DNA of 47,042 nt from Oscillospiraceae bacterium (GCA_902769255.1 CACXOM010000011.1:1-47042), one strand, 5' to 3'. Counted from the stretch's first letter, positions 17,580-28,356 are shown. Notes: generated from the sequence alone by a model not told the origin. Numbers and translations are program-made.

Positions 17580-18851
17580 TTAGTTTGCGTTAAGTTCTGT
17601 AATTCCGTCAATTCTAAGTGCAAAATAAGGTGCAGAACGGAATTTTGATTCATCAAAGTAAGTAGTATCGCCGTCTTTTACAATAGCGTCTTTTTTCTCG
17701 CCTTTGTAAATAAGCTCTGGAGGATTTTTTGAATAGTTGTAATATGATAAGTCAACTTCTGCAGTTTTAACTTCTTTGCCACCTACAGTAAAGTTAGCGG
17801 TGTCAAATACTTTGAGAGAACCGTCTTTAATTGCAGCAATTGCTTTATCAACAGCCTCTTGTGTACCTTTAGCGCATGATTTTCCGAGTTTGGTGATTGT
17901 AACACCGTCTTTTTCATAACCATAAGCTAAATCTTGAGGGATTTTTTTACCACTTTTAGCAGCTTCTAAAATTTCTTTGTAGCAAACAGACCAAGTGTTT
18001 GTAGGAGAAGTCAAAGCAGCTGTAGGAGCGTCTTTTGTCATATCCATATTGTAACCTACAGAATATACTTCTTTTCCGCTCTTGTTTGCTTTTTCAACTG
18101 CTTTAGGAGCACCTGTTGAGTCAGCGTGTTGACCAATAATTACGCAACCACGACCCATAAGAGCTTCAGCAGCTGCTGCTTCAGCTTCAATGCTGAACCA
18201 TGAAGATGTATATTGAACGTCCATTACAACGTTTTCAACAACTGATTTAATACCAAGATAAAAAGCGGTATAACCTGATACAACTTCAGCGTAAGGATAA
18301 GCACCTACATAACCGATTTTTACATTGCCTTTTTTGTCGAAGTTTTCATCTTTAAGCTTTTTAGCATCAACAAGTTCTTTAACTTTTAAACCTGCAACGA
18401 TACCAGAAACATATCTTGCTTCATAAACGCCTGTAAAAGCGTTGAACATATTATCAAGTCCGGAAATTGCTGCGAAGTCACCGGTCATTGAAACAAAGTT
18501 TACATCTTTAAACTCTTTAGCTGCACGAGCCATAGGGTCTTGATGTCCGTAACTGTTTGAAATAACTAATTTACAACCAGAAGCAACAAGTTGTTTTGCT
18601 GCATTATAGCAATCATCAGGGGTTTCGTCAGCAACTTTTGTTTTCCACTCAATGTCGCTTTCAGAAATGCCTAACTCTTTTGCGGCTTCTTTAATGCCGT
18701 CTGAATGAGCTTTTGTGTAAGTTTCAGAATCGTCACCAACTAAAATAACGCCGATTTTAAATTTGCTTGTCGAATCTTTTTTGTCGCCACAAGAAGCGAG
18801 GCAAAATGTTGCCATAACTACTGCGAGTACAAGTGCAAGAATCTTTTTCAT
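17580..18851 (-). CDS. BMP-family nucleoside-binding lipoprotein
   Basis: 423 residues. Lipoprotein signal MKKILALVLAVVMATFCLAS with lipobox LASC and acylated Cys21. The mature protein is of the BMP/Med/TmpC/PnrA type I binding fold: FKIGVILVGD, SNSYGHQDPMARAAKEF, KIGYVGAYPYAEVVSGYTAF and IIGQHADSTG are all characteristic. It captures purine nucleosides outside the cell for the ATPase and permeases encoded behind it. The start is preceded by AGGAGG nine bases upstream; a frame 18 codons longer lacks such a site and would spoil the signal peptide. It is the promoter-proximal gene of the importer operon. Confidence 0.95.
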   Translation of the reverse strand: MKKILALVLAVVMATFCLASCGDKKDSTSKFKIGVILVGDDSETYTKAHSDGIKEAAKELGISESDIEWKTKVADETPDDCYNAAKQLVASGCKLVISNSYGHQDPMARAAKEFKDVNFVSMTGDFAAISGLDNMFNAFTGVYEARYVSGIVAGLKVKELVDAKKLKDENFDKKGNVKIGYVGAYPYAEVVSGYTAFYLGIKSVVENVVMDVQYTSSWFSIEAEAAAAEALMGRGCVIIGQHADSTGAPKAVEKANKSGKEVYSVGYNMDMTKDAPTAALTSPTNTWSVCYKEILEAAKSGKKIPQDLAYGYEKDGVTITKLGKSCAKGTQEAVDKAIAAIKDGSLKVFDTANFTVGGKEVKTAEVDLSYYNYSKNPPELIYKGEKKDAIVKDGDTTYFDESKFRSAPYFALRIDGITELNAN

Positions 18852-18917
18852 TTGAATTTTCCTCCTGTAAATAAATAAAAATAATTTTTTAGGTGAAAAA
18901 AGCACCTAACTAATATA

Positions 18918-18946
18918 ATTATAAGAAATAACTCGAAATAAGTCAA
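18918..18946 (-). promoter_or_regulatory. Promoter of the nucleoside-importer operon
   Basis: Minus strand TTGACT (18941-18946), 17 bases, TATAAT (18918-18923). The short leader carries a small hairpin (TTAGGTG / CACCTAA, about 18891-18909). I see no purine riboswitch in the leader, which is too short for one. Confidence 0.8.
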
Positions 18947-19069
18947 TTATTAATTTCAAAAATGTTGTATAAATTTTAAAAAATATTTTGTTTATAATTA
19001 ACAATTACTTGTTTTAGATTAAAAAATTCCTTTTTGTCAATAATATTTTTAAGAAACGGAGGAATTTTT

Positions 19070-19846
19070 TTGGGTTACAACAGCAAAGTGGAAATTTGCG
19101 GGGTAAACACCGCAAATTTGCCGGTTTTGAAAGAGGAAAAAAAGAAAGAACTTTTAAAAGCGACTCGAAACGGCGACAAAGCCGCTCGAGAACAGTTAAT
19201 TAACGGGAATTTAAAGTTGATTTTATCGGTGATAAGGCGTTTTTCGGGGCGAAGCGAAAATCCCGACGACCTTTTTCAAGTCGGGTGCATAGGGCTAATA
19301 AAAGCGATTGATAATTTTGATATTTCGCTTGATGTAAGGTTTTCAACCTATGCCGTGCCGATGATAATAGGCGAAATTCGCCGATTTTTGCGTGATAACA
19401 ATGCCGTTCGGGTAAGCCGTTCGCTTAAAGATATTGCCTATAAAGCAATGCAGGTTAAAGAGGAGCTTACAAACAAATACAACAAAGAACCGAAAATTGA
19501 AGAAATTGCTAAAAGTTTGGGGCTGAAAAAAGAAGAAGTGGTTGTGGCACTTGAAGCGATTGTCGAGCCGGTAAGCCTTTATGAGCCGGTTTATTCTGAC
19601 GGGGGCGACACGCTTTATGTGCTTGACCAAGTCGGCGATAAAAATGACGATAAAAACTGGATTGATGAAATTTTGTTTAAGCAAGCGTTAAAAACTTTGC
19701 CCAAAAGGGAGCAAAAAATTGTTGATTTGCGTTTTTTTAAAGGTATGACGCAAATGGAAGTTGCCGAAGAAATAGGCATTTCGCAAGCGCAGGTGTCCCG
19801 CCTTGAAAAAGGCGCCCTCGACAGAATAAAATCCCACTCGTTTTAG
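19070..19846 (+). CDS. sigG: RNA polymerase sporulation sigma factor SigG
   Basis: 258 residues from a TTG start with GGAGG seven bases upstream. The N-terminal KVEICGVNTANLPVL is the signature that distinguishes SigG from SigF. Sigma-70 region 2 (NPDDLFQVGCIGLIKAIDNFD, RFSTYAVPMIIGEIRRFLRDN), region 3 (SRSLKDIAYKA) and region 4 with helix-turn-helix (GMTQMEVAEEIGISQAQVSRLEK) are complete. SigG drives late forespore genes after engulfment, so the organism is, or descends from, an endospore former. In many Clostridia sigG follows spoIIGA-sigE; here it stands alone between unrelated genes. I could not recognise a SigF/SigG-type promoter upstream. Confidence 0.95.
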   Translation: MGYNSKVEICGVNTANLPVLKEEKKKELLKATRNGDKAAREQLINGNLKLILSVIRRFSGRSENPDDLFQVGCIGLIKAIDNFDISLDVRFSTYAVPMIIGEIRRFLRDNNAVRVSRSLKDIAYKAMQVKEELTNKYNKEPKIEEIAKSLGLKKEEVVVALEAIVEPVSLYEPVYSDGGDTLYVLDQVGDKNDDKNWIDEILFKQALKTLPKREQKIVDLRFFKGMTQMEVAEEIGISQAQVSRLEKGALDRIKSHSF

Positions 19847-19868
19847 CACTTTTTATCTCTCGCTTAAA

Positions 19869-19896
19869 AAAACCGACTGTTTTAACAGTCGGTTTT
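19869..19896. terminator. Bidirectional terminator after sigG
   Basis: 11-bp stem AAAACCGACTG (19869-19879) with CAGTCGGTTTT (19886-19896), 6-base loop, in the gap between convergent sigG and the secreted-protein gene. Confidence 0.85.
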
Positions 19897-19909
19897 AAAT
19901 GTTTAAAGA

Positions 19910-21673
19910 TTATTTTTCGGCGGCGACCCATTTGTCAACCTGTTCTTTATAAGCGTTATAAAGCGGAATTTGGTCTTCATCAATTTGCAACGCTTGCGAA
20001 ACGGTTTTTAAAGAACGTGAACATTCAAACATACTTTCGTTTGGATAATCGGCTAAAAATACGTGTTTTTCATCGCCTTTTTCGGCTATTGCATAACCTC
20101 TGCCGATAAAGTTTCTTGTAATGTTGCCGGTTGATGCGCTGTAGGCGGTGTTTTTTTCTTTAATTTTTGCAATTGAGCCCGCAATGCAATCGCTATCGTT
20201 ATAAAATCCGTGAGTGACAACATCAACCGCTCTGCCGTTTTCAACGTCTTCAAAATCGAGCGTGTCGCCGACTAAATCTTCAGGACCTATTAGCGTACCC
20301 ATTGTAACTGTGTAGCCGTAAGACTCAACATAGCTTACTTTTTCAGGGCTGATATATGTAACAAACCTGATACCGTTTGCTCCGCCGAGCCTTATAGAAG
20401 CACCCTCTGCCATATAGGTGTTAATATATAACGAATCTAAATATTCGCTACTTACACGTGCACCGCAATAAGTGCAATATTTTTCTCTGTAACCGCTTTG
20501 CGTGAAGTCAGGCTCTTCAACTGTAACCCAATCGCCTGCGGTGTGGCTTTTAGCGGCGTTCCACGTTGTATAACCCGAGTTTTTGGTTAAATAAGCGGAA
20601 ACGTGCGCTTTTACCTGATATTTGTAAGACACACAACTTATAGCAGAATTATCAACATAATAATCGTCAGTAACACCCGAAGCGATAAGGCTGAAACTTG
20701 AGTTTGTTCCGCCTGCGTTTCTGTAAATTGAATAAGATGTAGCGTTTGTGCCTGAGTTCCAAGTAAGTCTTGGTTTATAATTTTCGGTACCTACCAGCAA
20801 ATAAGGCGAAACTGTTACCGAAACCGATTTTGAATAAGTATACTTATCGCCCATAATCGCTTTAATCATATAGTTATAAGTATTATATTCGGGAACATCG
20901 TTATCATAATAAACTAATGTTGAACTGTTTAAAGTTGCAATTTTTTCATAAGATGAATAATTGCTTTTAACTTTGTAAACTTCATAAGAAAGAGCGTTTT
21001 CGGCAGCTGTTATAGCAAGTTTTACGCTACCTTGACCTGCAATGGTTGCCTTTACTGAAGGCGTGCCTAAAACAGCCTCTTCTTGCGCATCTTCGCTTAC
21101 CGTAATAGTTGTGCCGTAATAATCAAATCCATCTTCAAGTACCGTTGCATTATTACCGCTTGCCAAACTGCCTACAACATTACATTTTTTAAAATCTATC
21201 GAATACTCGCCTTCGGTAGCGTCATCATCAACTTTAAAATAAATTGAAACAATAGTTCCGTTATAATAGTTTTTGTAATTGATATTGGAGTTTGAATAAA
21301 CAAAAGTAACGGTATTAGTATCATTAACAGGACTCACACAAATACGATTTGAGAAAGATTTACCGGTATCATATTTTGTAATATTTTCTCCTGTTGAAGA
21401 ATCTGTTTTTCCGCTTGCAACCAACGAAAGGCCTTCGTCAAATTTATAAGAAAGCATTGCACCCCAAAATCCTGAATTGTTGTCAACGCAAAAATTCACC
21501 TTAACTGTATCGCCGGGTTTAACAGTCGATTGCTCGGGAATAGGTGCAATATGAGGTTTATCAGTGTCGATTTCGGTGCTTTCTGCACTTACGGAATTAT
21601 TTACAACAGGAATAGTTGTAAGTAATGCAAGAGCGGTTAATAAACAAAATAATTTCTTAATAGTTTTCATCAT
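19910..21673 (-). CDS. Secreted cohesin-like domain protein
   Basis: 587 residues. Residues 1-30 form a signal peptide (MMKTIKKLFCLLTALALLTT, ending NSVSA). Residues about 40-192 resemble a cohesin-type beta domain: VKPGDTVKVNFCVDNNSGFWGA, then GTIVSIYFKVDDDATEGEYSI and a closing beta strand. Two fibronectin III-like domains follow (about 205-290 and 298-362). A C-terminal region has a CTYC pair (Cys400, Cys403) in a HTAGDWVTVEEPDFTQSGYRE context often seen in clostridial surface proteins, then an unassigned domain. No dockerin, SLH, LPXTG or transmembrane anchor is visible. It lies 42 bases behind guaB and has AAAGGAG before the start. Role unknown; surface binding or scaffold work is a guess. 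Confidence 0.7.
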   Translation of the reverse strand: MMKTIKKLFCLLTALALLTTIPVVNNSVSAESTEIDTDKPHIAPIPEQSTVKPGDTVKVNFCVDNNSGFWGAMLSYKFDEGLSLVASGKTDSSTGENITKYDTGKSFSNRICVSPVNDTNTVTFVYSNSNINYKNYYNGTIVSIYFKVDDDATEGEYSIDFKKCNVVGSLASGNNATVLEDGFDYYGTTITVSEDAQEEAVLGTPSVKATIAGQGSVKLAITAAENALSYEVYKVKSNYSSYEKIATLNSSTLVYYDNDVPEYNTYNYMIKAIMGDKYTYSKSVSVTVSPYLLVGTENYKPRLTWNSGTNATSYSIYRNAGGTNSSFSLIASGVTDDYYVDNSAISCVSYKYQVKAHVSAYLTKNSGYTTWNAAKSHTAGDWVTVEEPDFTQSGYREKYCTYCGARVSSEYLDSLYINTYMAEGASIRLGGANGIRFVTYISPEKVSYVESYGYTVTMGTLIGPEDLVGDTLDFEDVENGRAVDVVTHGFYNDSDCIAGSIAKIKEKNTAYSASTGNITRNFIGRGYAIAEKGDEKHVFLADYPNESMFECSRSLKTVSQALQIDEDQIPLYNAYKEQVDKWVAAEK

Positions 21674-21715
21674 TATATACTCCTTTTGTTTAATTATTTA
21701 AGCTTCTTGATAAAC

Positions 21716-23729
<2,014 letters not shown>

Positions 23730-24347
23730 TTAATCTTCATTAATTTCCTTTTTTAATTCTGTTACTGAATCAGCTAAAACATTAGCTCCGCTAAAAATTT
23801 GCGCAAGTGAGGTTAACGCTTCTTTAGCGTTTTGAGCAATGTTTTCATCAAGTTCGGGTAATTCTTTAATTTTTGCAACTAAATTTTGATAATCGCTTTG
23901 CATTTTTTTAATTTTAGAATCTTTAACAAGCATTTCAGATTCAATTTTAATAATTTTTCGTGATAATTCGTTGCAATGCGATTTATATTTATTTTCCTCA
24001 ACCAATTGAGAATTTACTTTAGAAAGTTCGGCGTTAAGCGAGGAATTTTCGCTTTCTAATTCAGCGATTTTAAGATTATCACGCTTAATTTGCTCAAAAT
24101 TTTCAATTAAACTTTTATTTTCTTTTTCTAAATCTTTTGAACTGTTTTGAAGTTTTTCAATTTGTTCTTCAAGATTTTTAATTTTTTCTTTATATTGTTC
24201 AATTTCTTCGGTTTGTTGACTGCTTTTTTCAATTAAATCAGAATTTTCATCTTGAATTTGAGATTTAAGCGAATCAAAATATTCAAAAACATCTTTTTTA
24301 TTAAAACCGCCGAAAAGTTTTGTGCGAAACATTCCGCTTTCTTTCAT
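23730..24347 (-). CDS. Coiled-coil protein with DivIVA-like N-terminus
   Basis: 205 residues. The N-terminus (MFRTKLFGGFNKKDVFEYFDSL region) resembles the FxGYxxxDVxxYI-type start of DivIVA/GpsB-like proteins. Residues about 25-150 are heptad-rich with many Glu, Lys, Gln and Leu, predicting a long coiled coil; the C-terminus (about 160-205) is a short helical tail. No enzyme motif is seen. It may be a structural or division-associated cytoplasmic protein, but that is inference from the N-terminus only. Start has AAGGGG seven bases upstream. It lies 17 bases after mnmE and abuts the fumarase gene. Confidence 0.65.
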   Translation of the reverse strand: MKESGMFRTKLFGGFNKKDVFEYFDSLKSQIQDENSDLIEKSSQQTEEIEQYKEKIKNLEEQIEKLQNSSKDLEKENKSLIENFEQIKRDNLKIAELESENSSLNAELSKVNSQLVEENKYKSHCNELSRKIIKIESEMLVKDSKIKKMQSDYQNLVAKIKELPELDENIAQNAKEALTSLAQIFSGANVLADSVTELKKEINED

Positions 24348-24364
24348 TTTACCGCCCCTTTTCT

Positions 24365-25729
24365 TTATTTGCCGACACAGAATTTTGAAAAAACTTCTGC
24401 TACTACCGCTTCGCTTGCGTTCTCACCCGTAAGGGTAAGCAAATTATCAATCGCCTCTTCAATTAAAACGCCTACCGCATCGAGCGTTTGGTTTTCTTTA
24501 ATATCTTTAAGCGCCTGATTTACGGCGTTGTAAGCGTTTTTCACGCAAGAAAGTTGTCTTTCGTTGGCAATAAAAGAATTGTTTTCATCTAAATTGTTAA
24601 GACCGATTTTGTTAAGAATTTCTTTTCGCAAAATTTCAACGCCCTCGCCTTGTTTTGCGCTACAAAAAATCGGTTCGCCAAATTTTTTAAGTTTTTCTAT
24701 ATCAGGATTTTCGTTTAAATCGGTTTTGTTTACAATAATTATAACAGGAATATCTTTTGCTCGGTTGAGCAGTTTAATATCTTCATTATCAATCTCATTT
24801 TCGGCAGAAACAACCGCCAAAATTAAATCAGCCGTGTCAATTCGCTGTTTGGCTTTTTCAATGCCGATTTTTTCAACCTCGTCAACGCCCTCGTGAATAC
24901 CTGCGGTATCGCAAAGTCGCAAAACGCAACCGCCGATGTCGACCGTTTCTTCGACCAAATCTCTTGTGGTGCCTGCAACGGCGGTAACAATTGAGCGGTC
25001 AAAACGAGAAAGCAAATTCATTATTGTGGATTTACCGACATTCGGCTTTCCTATAATGACGCATTCAATGCCGTTTTTAATAATTCTACCTTTATCGTAA
25101 TCGGTAATAAGTTTTTCAAGTAAATCTTTCGCATTTTGCAATTTTTCAAAAAACTTATCGCTTTCCATTTCCTCTTCGCCCTCATCTGGAAAATCGCAAA
25201 AAGCAGAAAGCATAGCTTCGGCATAAATTAAAATTTCTTTAATTTTTGTAATTGTTTTACCGCTTTCGCCTTTTAGCGCCGCCGCAGAAGAACGAGCCTG
25301 CGCAGAGCCTTCGGCGCTTACAATGTCCATAACCGCCTCAGCCTGATTGAGCGATAACTTGCCGTTTAAAAAAGCTCTTTTGGTAAATTCGCCGGCAACC
25401 GCTTGCCTTGCGCCTGCAGAAAAAACTGCACGAAGCACCTGTTTTAAAACCGCCGAGCCGCCGTGAACCGAGAGTTCAACGGTGTTTTCGCCTGTGTAGG
25501 AAAAAGGTGCGCAAAATTTCAGCGCAATACATTCGTCAATAACGCCTTTTTCATCTTCAACAAAGCCGAAAGCCGCCTGATAACCTTTTAAATTTTCAAT
25601 TTTGTTCTTCTCATTTTTAGGGCGAAAAACTTTGCTTGCGACAGCCGCCGCATTATCACCGGAAATTCTTACAATTCCAATTCCGCCAACGCCGTTTGCC
25701 GTGCAAATCGCCGCTATTGTATCAGACAA
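24365..25729 (-). CDS. mnmE: tRNA modification GTPase MnmE
   Basis: 454 residues. With MnmG it installs the carboxymethylaminomethyl group on wobble uridine 34 of certain tRNAs. The N-terminal tetrahydrofolate-binding domain (IAAICTANGVGGIGIVRISG), the helical domain, the inserted G domain with GKPNVGKST (227-235), DTAG, NKTD and SAK motifs, and the C-terminal CVGK with the catalytic Cys451 are all present. Start is TTG with AAAGGG about ten bases upstream. It is the first gene of its operon. MnmG and the usual rnpA-oxaA-jag neighbours are not in the window. Confidence 0.96.
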   Translation of the reverse strand: MSDTIAAICTANGVGGIGIVRISGDNAAAVASKVFRPKNEKNKIENLKGYQAAFGFVEDEKGVIDECIALKFCAPFSYTGENTVELSVHGGSAVLKQVLRAVFSAGARQAVAGEFTKRAFLNGKLSLNQAEAVMDIVSAEGSAQARSSAAALKGESGKTITKIKEILIYAEAMLSAFCDFPDEGEEEMESDKFFEKLQNAKDLLEKLITDYDKGRIIKNGIECVIIGKPNVGKSTIMNLLSRFDRSIVTAVAGTTRDLVEETVDIGGCVLRLCDTAGIHEGVDEVEKIGIEKAKQRIDTADLILAVVSAENEIDNEDIKLLNRAKDIPVIIIVNKTDLNENPDIEKLKKFGEPIFCSAKQGEGVEILRKEILNKIGLNNLDENNSFIANERQLSCVKNAYNAVNQALKDIKENQTLDAVGVLIEEAIDNLLTLTGENASEAVVAEVFSKFCVGK

Positions 25730-25768
25730 ACCGAAAAACCCTTTCTATATATGTGTATAGTTATAATT

Positions 25769-25797
25769 ATTATACTATATTTTTTTAAAAAACTCAA
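25769..25797 (-). promoter_or_regulatory. Promoter of the mnmE operon
   Basis: Minus strand TTGAGT (25792-25797), 17 bases, TATAAT (25769-25774). The mnmE leader is about 35 bases. Divergent from the EamA transporter promoter. Confidence 0.8.
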
Positions 25798-25827
25798 CCG
25801 ATAATTTTGGTTTTTTTAAATATTTAG

Positions 25828-25856
25828 TTGTAAAACCGACAAAAAAGTGCTATTAT
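25828..25856 (+). promoter_or_regulatory. Promoter of the EamA gene, leaderless arrangement
   Basis: Plus strand TTGTAA (25828-25833), 17 bases, TATTAT (25851-25856) with an upstream TG (extended -10). Only seven bases separate the -10 from the ATG at 25864, which puts the transcription start at or next to the start codon. No ribosome binding site is visible. Confidence 0.7.
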
Positions 25857-25863
25857 TTATAAT

Positions 25864-26718
25864 ATGAACAATAAACTAAAGGGAATTTTACTGATTTTAG
25901 GCGCTGCGGCAGGCTTCGCTTTTATGAATTTGTTTGTAAAACTTTCGGGCGATTTGCCGACTTTTCAAAAAGCGTTTTTCAGAAATTCGGTCGCTTGCCT
26001 AATTGCAAGTTTTGCAATAATTAAAAATCCACAGATTTTAAAAACCGCCAAAGGTAATTTCGGCGGTATTTTAGCGCGTTCAATTTTCGGGCTGGCGGGC
26101 GTAATTTTAAACTTTTACGCAATCGGCAGGCTTTATATTGGGGACGCAAGTTTGCTTAACAAGTTATCGCCCTTTTTTGCTATGATTTTTTCAATATTTT
26201 TGTTAAAAGAAAAGGCAAAAAGCGCTGAATGGGCGATTGTAGCATTAGCATTTTTTGGCGCGATTTTCGTTATCAAACCTTCGTTTTCTTACGAGGTGTT
26301 GCCGGCTTTGGCAGGCTTTTTCAGCGGAATGTTCGCAGGACTCGCCTACACATTTGTAAGAAAAGTTACTACAAACGGCGTTGCCGGCTCGGTTGTAGTT
26401 TTCGCTTTTTCGGCAATTTCAACGGTAATTTTGTTGCCTATAATGATTGTTCAATATAAATCTATGAGCGCCTTGCAGTTGTTTTATCTTATAATGGCGG
26501 GCGTTTCGGCGGCGGTAGGGCAATATTTTATAACATTCGCCTACAAATTTGCCCCTGCGAAAGAAATTTCGGTGTTCGACTATTCCCAAGTTGTTTTTGC
26601 AACACTTTTAGGCTTTGCTTTTTTGGGCGAGGCGGTAGATTATTTAAGCGTTATCGGTTATGTTATTATTTTTGGCGCGGCATTTCTTCGCTGGCGTTAT
26701 AATCTTAAAAAAGTTTAA
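25864..26718 (+). CDS. EamA/DMT-family transporter
   Basis: 284 residues with ten hydrophobic segments in two repeated EamA halves: the first includes ILGAAAGFAFMNLFVKL and ends with LSPFFAMIFSIFLLKEKAK; the second ends with YSQVVFATLLGFAFLGEAVDYLSVIGYVIIFGAAFL. Both halves show the Pro/Glu-containing ends typical of the drug/metabolite transporter superfamily. Substrates of relatives include amino acids and S-adenosylmethionine, but this one cannot be assigned. No ribosome binding site precedes the ATG, and the promoter spacing points to a leaderless mRNA. The malic enzyme gene follows with its own promoter, whose spacer overlaps this stop region. Confidence 0.88.
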   Translation: MNNKLKGILLILGAAAGFAFMNLFVKLSGDLPTFQKAFFRNSVACLIASFAIIKNPQILKTAKGNFGGILARSIFGLAGVILNFYAIGRLYIGDASLLNKLSPFFAMIFSIFLLKEKAKSAEWAIVALAFFGAIFVIKPSFSYEVLPALAGFFSGMFAGLAYTFVRKVTTNGVAGSVVVFAFSAISTVILLPIMIVQYKSMSALQLFYLIMAGVSAAVGQYFITFAYKFAPAKEISVFDYSQVVFATLLGFAFLGEAVDYLSVIGYVIIFGAAFLRWRYNLKKV

Positions 26719-26719
26719 G

Positions 26720-26748
26720 TTGTTTTTGAAATTTGTTTATGATATAAT
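26720..26748 (+). promoter_or_regulatory. Promoter of malic enzyme gene
   Basis: Plus strand TTGTTT (26720-26725), 17 bases, TATAAT (26743-26748) preceded by TG one base upstream. A GAAAGGA ribosome binding site stands before the ATG. Confidence 0.75.
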
Positions 26749-26778
26749 TTTTAATATATTTTGTGAAAGGAAAACATT

Positions 26779-27951
26779 ATGGATATAAAGGAAAAAGCGC
26801 TTGAAAAACATTACGAATGGAAAGGAAAAATTGAGGTAAACTCACGAGTAAAAGTTGAAAATTCCGAAGATTTATCTTTGGCTTATACTCCGGGCGTTGC
26901 CGAGCCTTGCCTTGTTATTAACAAAGATAAAACTAAATCTTACGAGCTTACAAGACGCAGTAATTTGGTTGCGGTTGTTACCGACGGAACGGCGGTTTTA
27001 GGTCTTGGCGATATAGGTCCGGAAGCCGGTATGCCCGTTATGGAGGGCAAATGCGTTTTGTTTAAAGAATTTGCCGATGTTGACGCATTTCCGCTTTGTG
27101 TAAAATCAAAAGATGTTGATGAAATTGTAAATACAGTTTACAACATTTCAGGCTCGTTCGGCGGAATAAATCTTGAAGATATTTCAGCGCCGAGATGTTT
27201 TGAAATTGAGAAAAAATTAAAAGAAAAATGCGATATTCCTGTTTTTCACGACGACCAGCACGGCACGGCGATTGTTGTTGCCGCCGCTTTAATTAACGCT
27301 TTAAAAGTTGTTAACAAGCAAATTGATAAAATCAAAGTTGTTATCAACGGCGCAGGTTCGGCAGGTACTGCAATAGGTTTGCACCTTATGAAAATGGGCG
27401 TTAAAAATCTTTTAATGGTTGATAAATTCGGCATTATTTGCGAGGGTGACGAAAGTTTGTCGCCCGCTCACAAAGAGCTTGCTAAAATCACCAACCCCGA
27501 AAAGCAAAAAGGCGTTTTAAAAGACGCTTTGTGCGGTGCAGATGTGTTTATCGGCGTTTCGGCACCTAACATTGTTACCCCCGAAATGATAAAATCAATG
27601 GCTAACGGTGCTATAACATTTCCTATGGCAAACCCCATTCCCGAAATTATGCCCGACCTTGCTGAAAAAGCAGGTGCTACGGTTGTTGGCACAGGCAGAA
27701 GCGATTTTAAAAATCAAATTAACAATGTGCTTGCATTCCCCGGCATTTTCAGGGGTGCGCTTGATGTAAGAGCGAGCGACATTAACGAGGAAATGAAAGT
27801 TGCCGCGTCAAAAGCAATTGCTTCGTTGATTAGTGATGACGAGTTATCGGCGGATTATATTATTCCGAAAGCGTTTGACAAGCGAGTAGGCAAAGCGGTT
27901 GCAAAAGCAGTTGCGCAAGCCGCCAAAGACACCGGCGTAGCAAGAATATAA
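26779..27951 (+). CDS. NAD(P)-dependent malic enzyme
   Basis: 390 residues, the short bacterial form without a phosphotransacetylase tail. It oxidatively decarboxylates malate to pyruvate and CO2. Visible motifs: AYTPGVAEP (about 35-43), [24 protein letters not shown] (about 73-96), [12 protein letters not shown] with the metal-binding acids (about 156-167), and the dinucleotide fold [14 protein letters not shown] (about 190-203). It can consume malate made by the fumarase whose beta subunit is encoded nearby. It has its own promoter and AAGGA site. Cofactor preference cannot be judged reliably by eye. Confidence 0.95.
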   Translation: MDIKEKALEKHYEWKGKIEVNSRVKVENSEDLSLAYTPGVAEPCLVINKDKTKSYELTRRSNLVAVVTDGTAVLGLGDIGPEAGMPVMEGKCVLFKEFADVDAFPLCVKSKDVDEIVNTVYNISGSFGGINLEDISAPRCFEIEKKLKEKCDIPVFHDDQHGTAIVVAAALINALKVVNKQIDKIKVVINGAGSAGTAIGLHLMKMGVKNLLMVDKFGIICEGDESLSPAHKELAKITNPEKQKGVLKDALCGADVFIGVSAPNIVTPEMIKSMANGAITFPMANPIPEIMPDLAEKAGATVVGTGRSDFKNQINNVLAFPGIFRGALDVRASDINEEMKVAASKAIASLISDDELSADYIIPKAFDKRVGKAVAKAVAQAAKDTGVARI

Positions 27952-27958
27952 CCCAAAT

Positions 27959-28340
27959 AAAGTTTGATAAGACTAAAAATAACGGTGTAGGGGTCGGCTT
28001 CCCAGACGACCCGCCGAAATTTGCTGAAAACATATAAATATCTTGTAGGGTAGGGGCTTGCTCCTGCCGTTTTTATTTGCACAAACTTTACACCTCATCC
28101 GAGTTGCTACGCAACCCACCTTCTCCTCAAAGAGAAGGCTTTTGAAGATTGTACTTAAGATTAAAATTTTGATAAAACTTTTCGCTTTTTGCAACGGGAT
28201 GTCAAGGATGCCATCCCCTACATTGTAACTTAAATTTTCATCAAACTATGTAGGGGTCGGGTTCTTGACTCGCCCGAATGGCCGTCACTGTTAAGGGAAG
28301 GGGGACCGCTTGCGGTGGAAGGGTTGAAAGTTTGATACGG
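27959..28340. repeat. Cluster of dispersed intergenic repeats
   Basis: Non-coding stretch behind the malic enzyme gene, built of several modules. 27959-28012 matches 46989-47042 in 49 of 54 positions and ends in a GGGTCG-N10-CGACCC inverted repeat (27991-28012). A second module has TTGTAGGGTAGGGGC near 28049. A third (about 28090-28142) has CACCTCATCCGAGTTGCTAC and a CCTTCTC...GAGAAGG hairpin. A fourth contains GTAGGGGTCGGG near 28250 and ends with another AAAGTTTGATA near 28328. Short open frames across it lack ribosome binding sites and were not called as genes. Confidence 0.8.
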
Positions 28341-28356
28341 TTATTTTTTACACATA

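Noticed and set aside
18940-19069. Forespore sigma promoter upstream of sigG
   Set aside because: A GTATA-like -35 could be picked out but no matching -10 at proper spacing; too weak to call in AT-rich DNA.
27855-28194. Short minus-strand frames across the repeat cluster
   Set aside because: They run through non-coding repeats and the end of the malic enzyme gene and lack ribosome binding sites.
27959-28340. Possible CRISPR array
   Set aside because: The repeats are unequal modules with irregular spacing and no cas genes are nearby.
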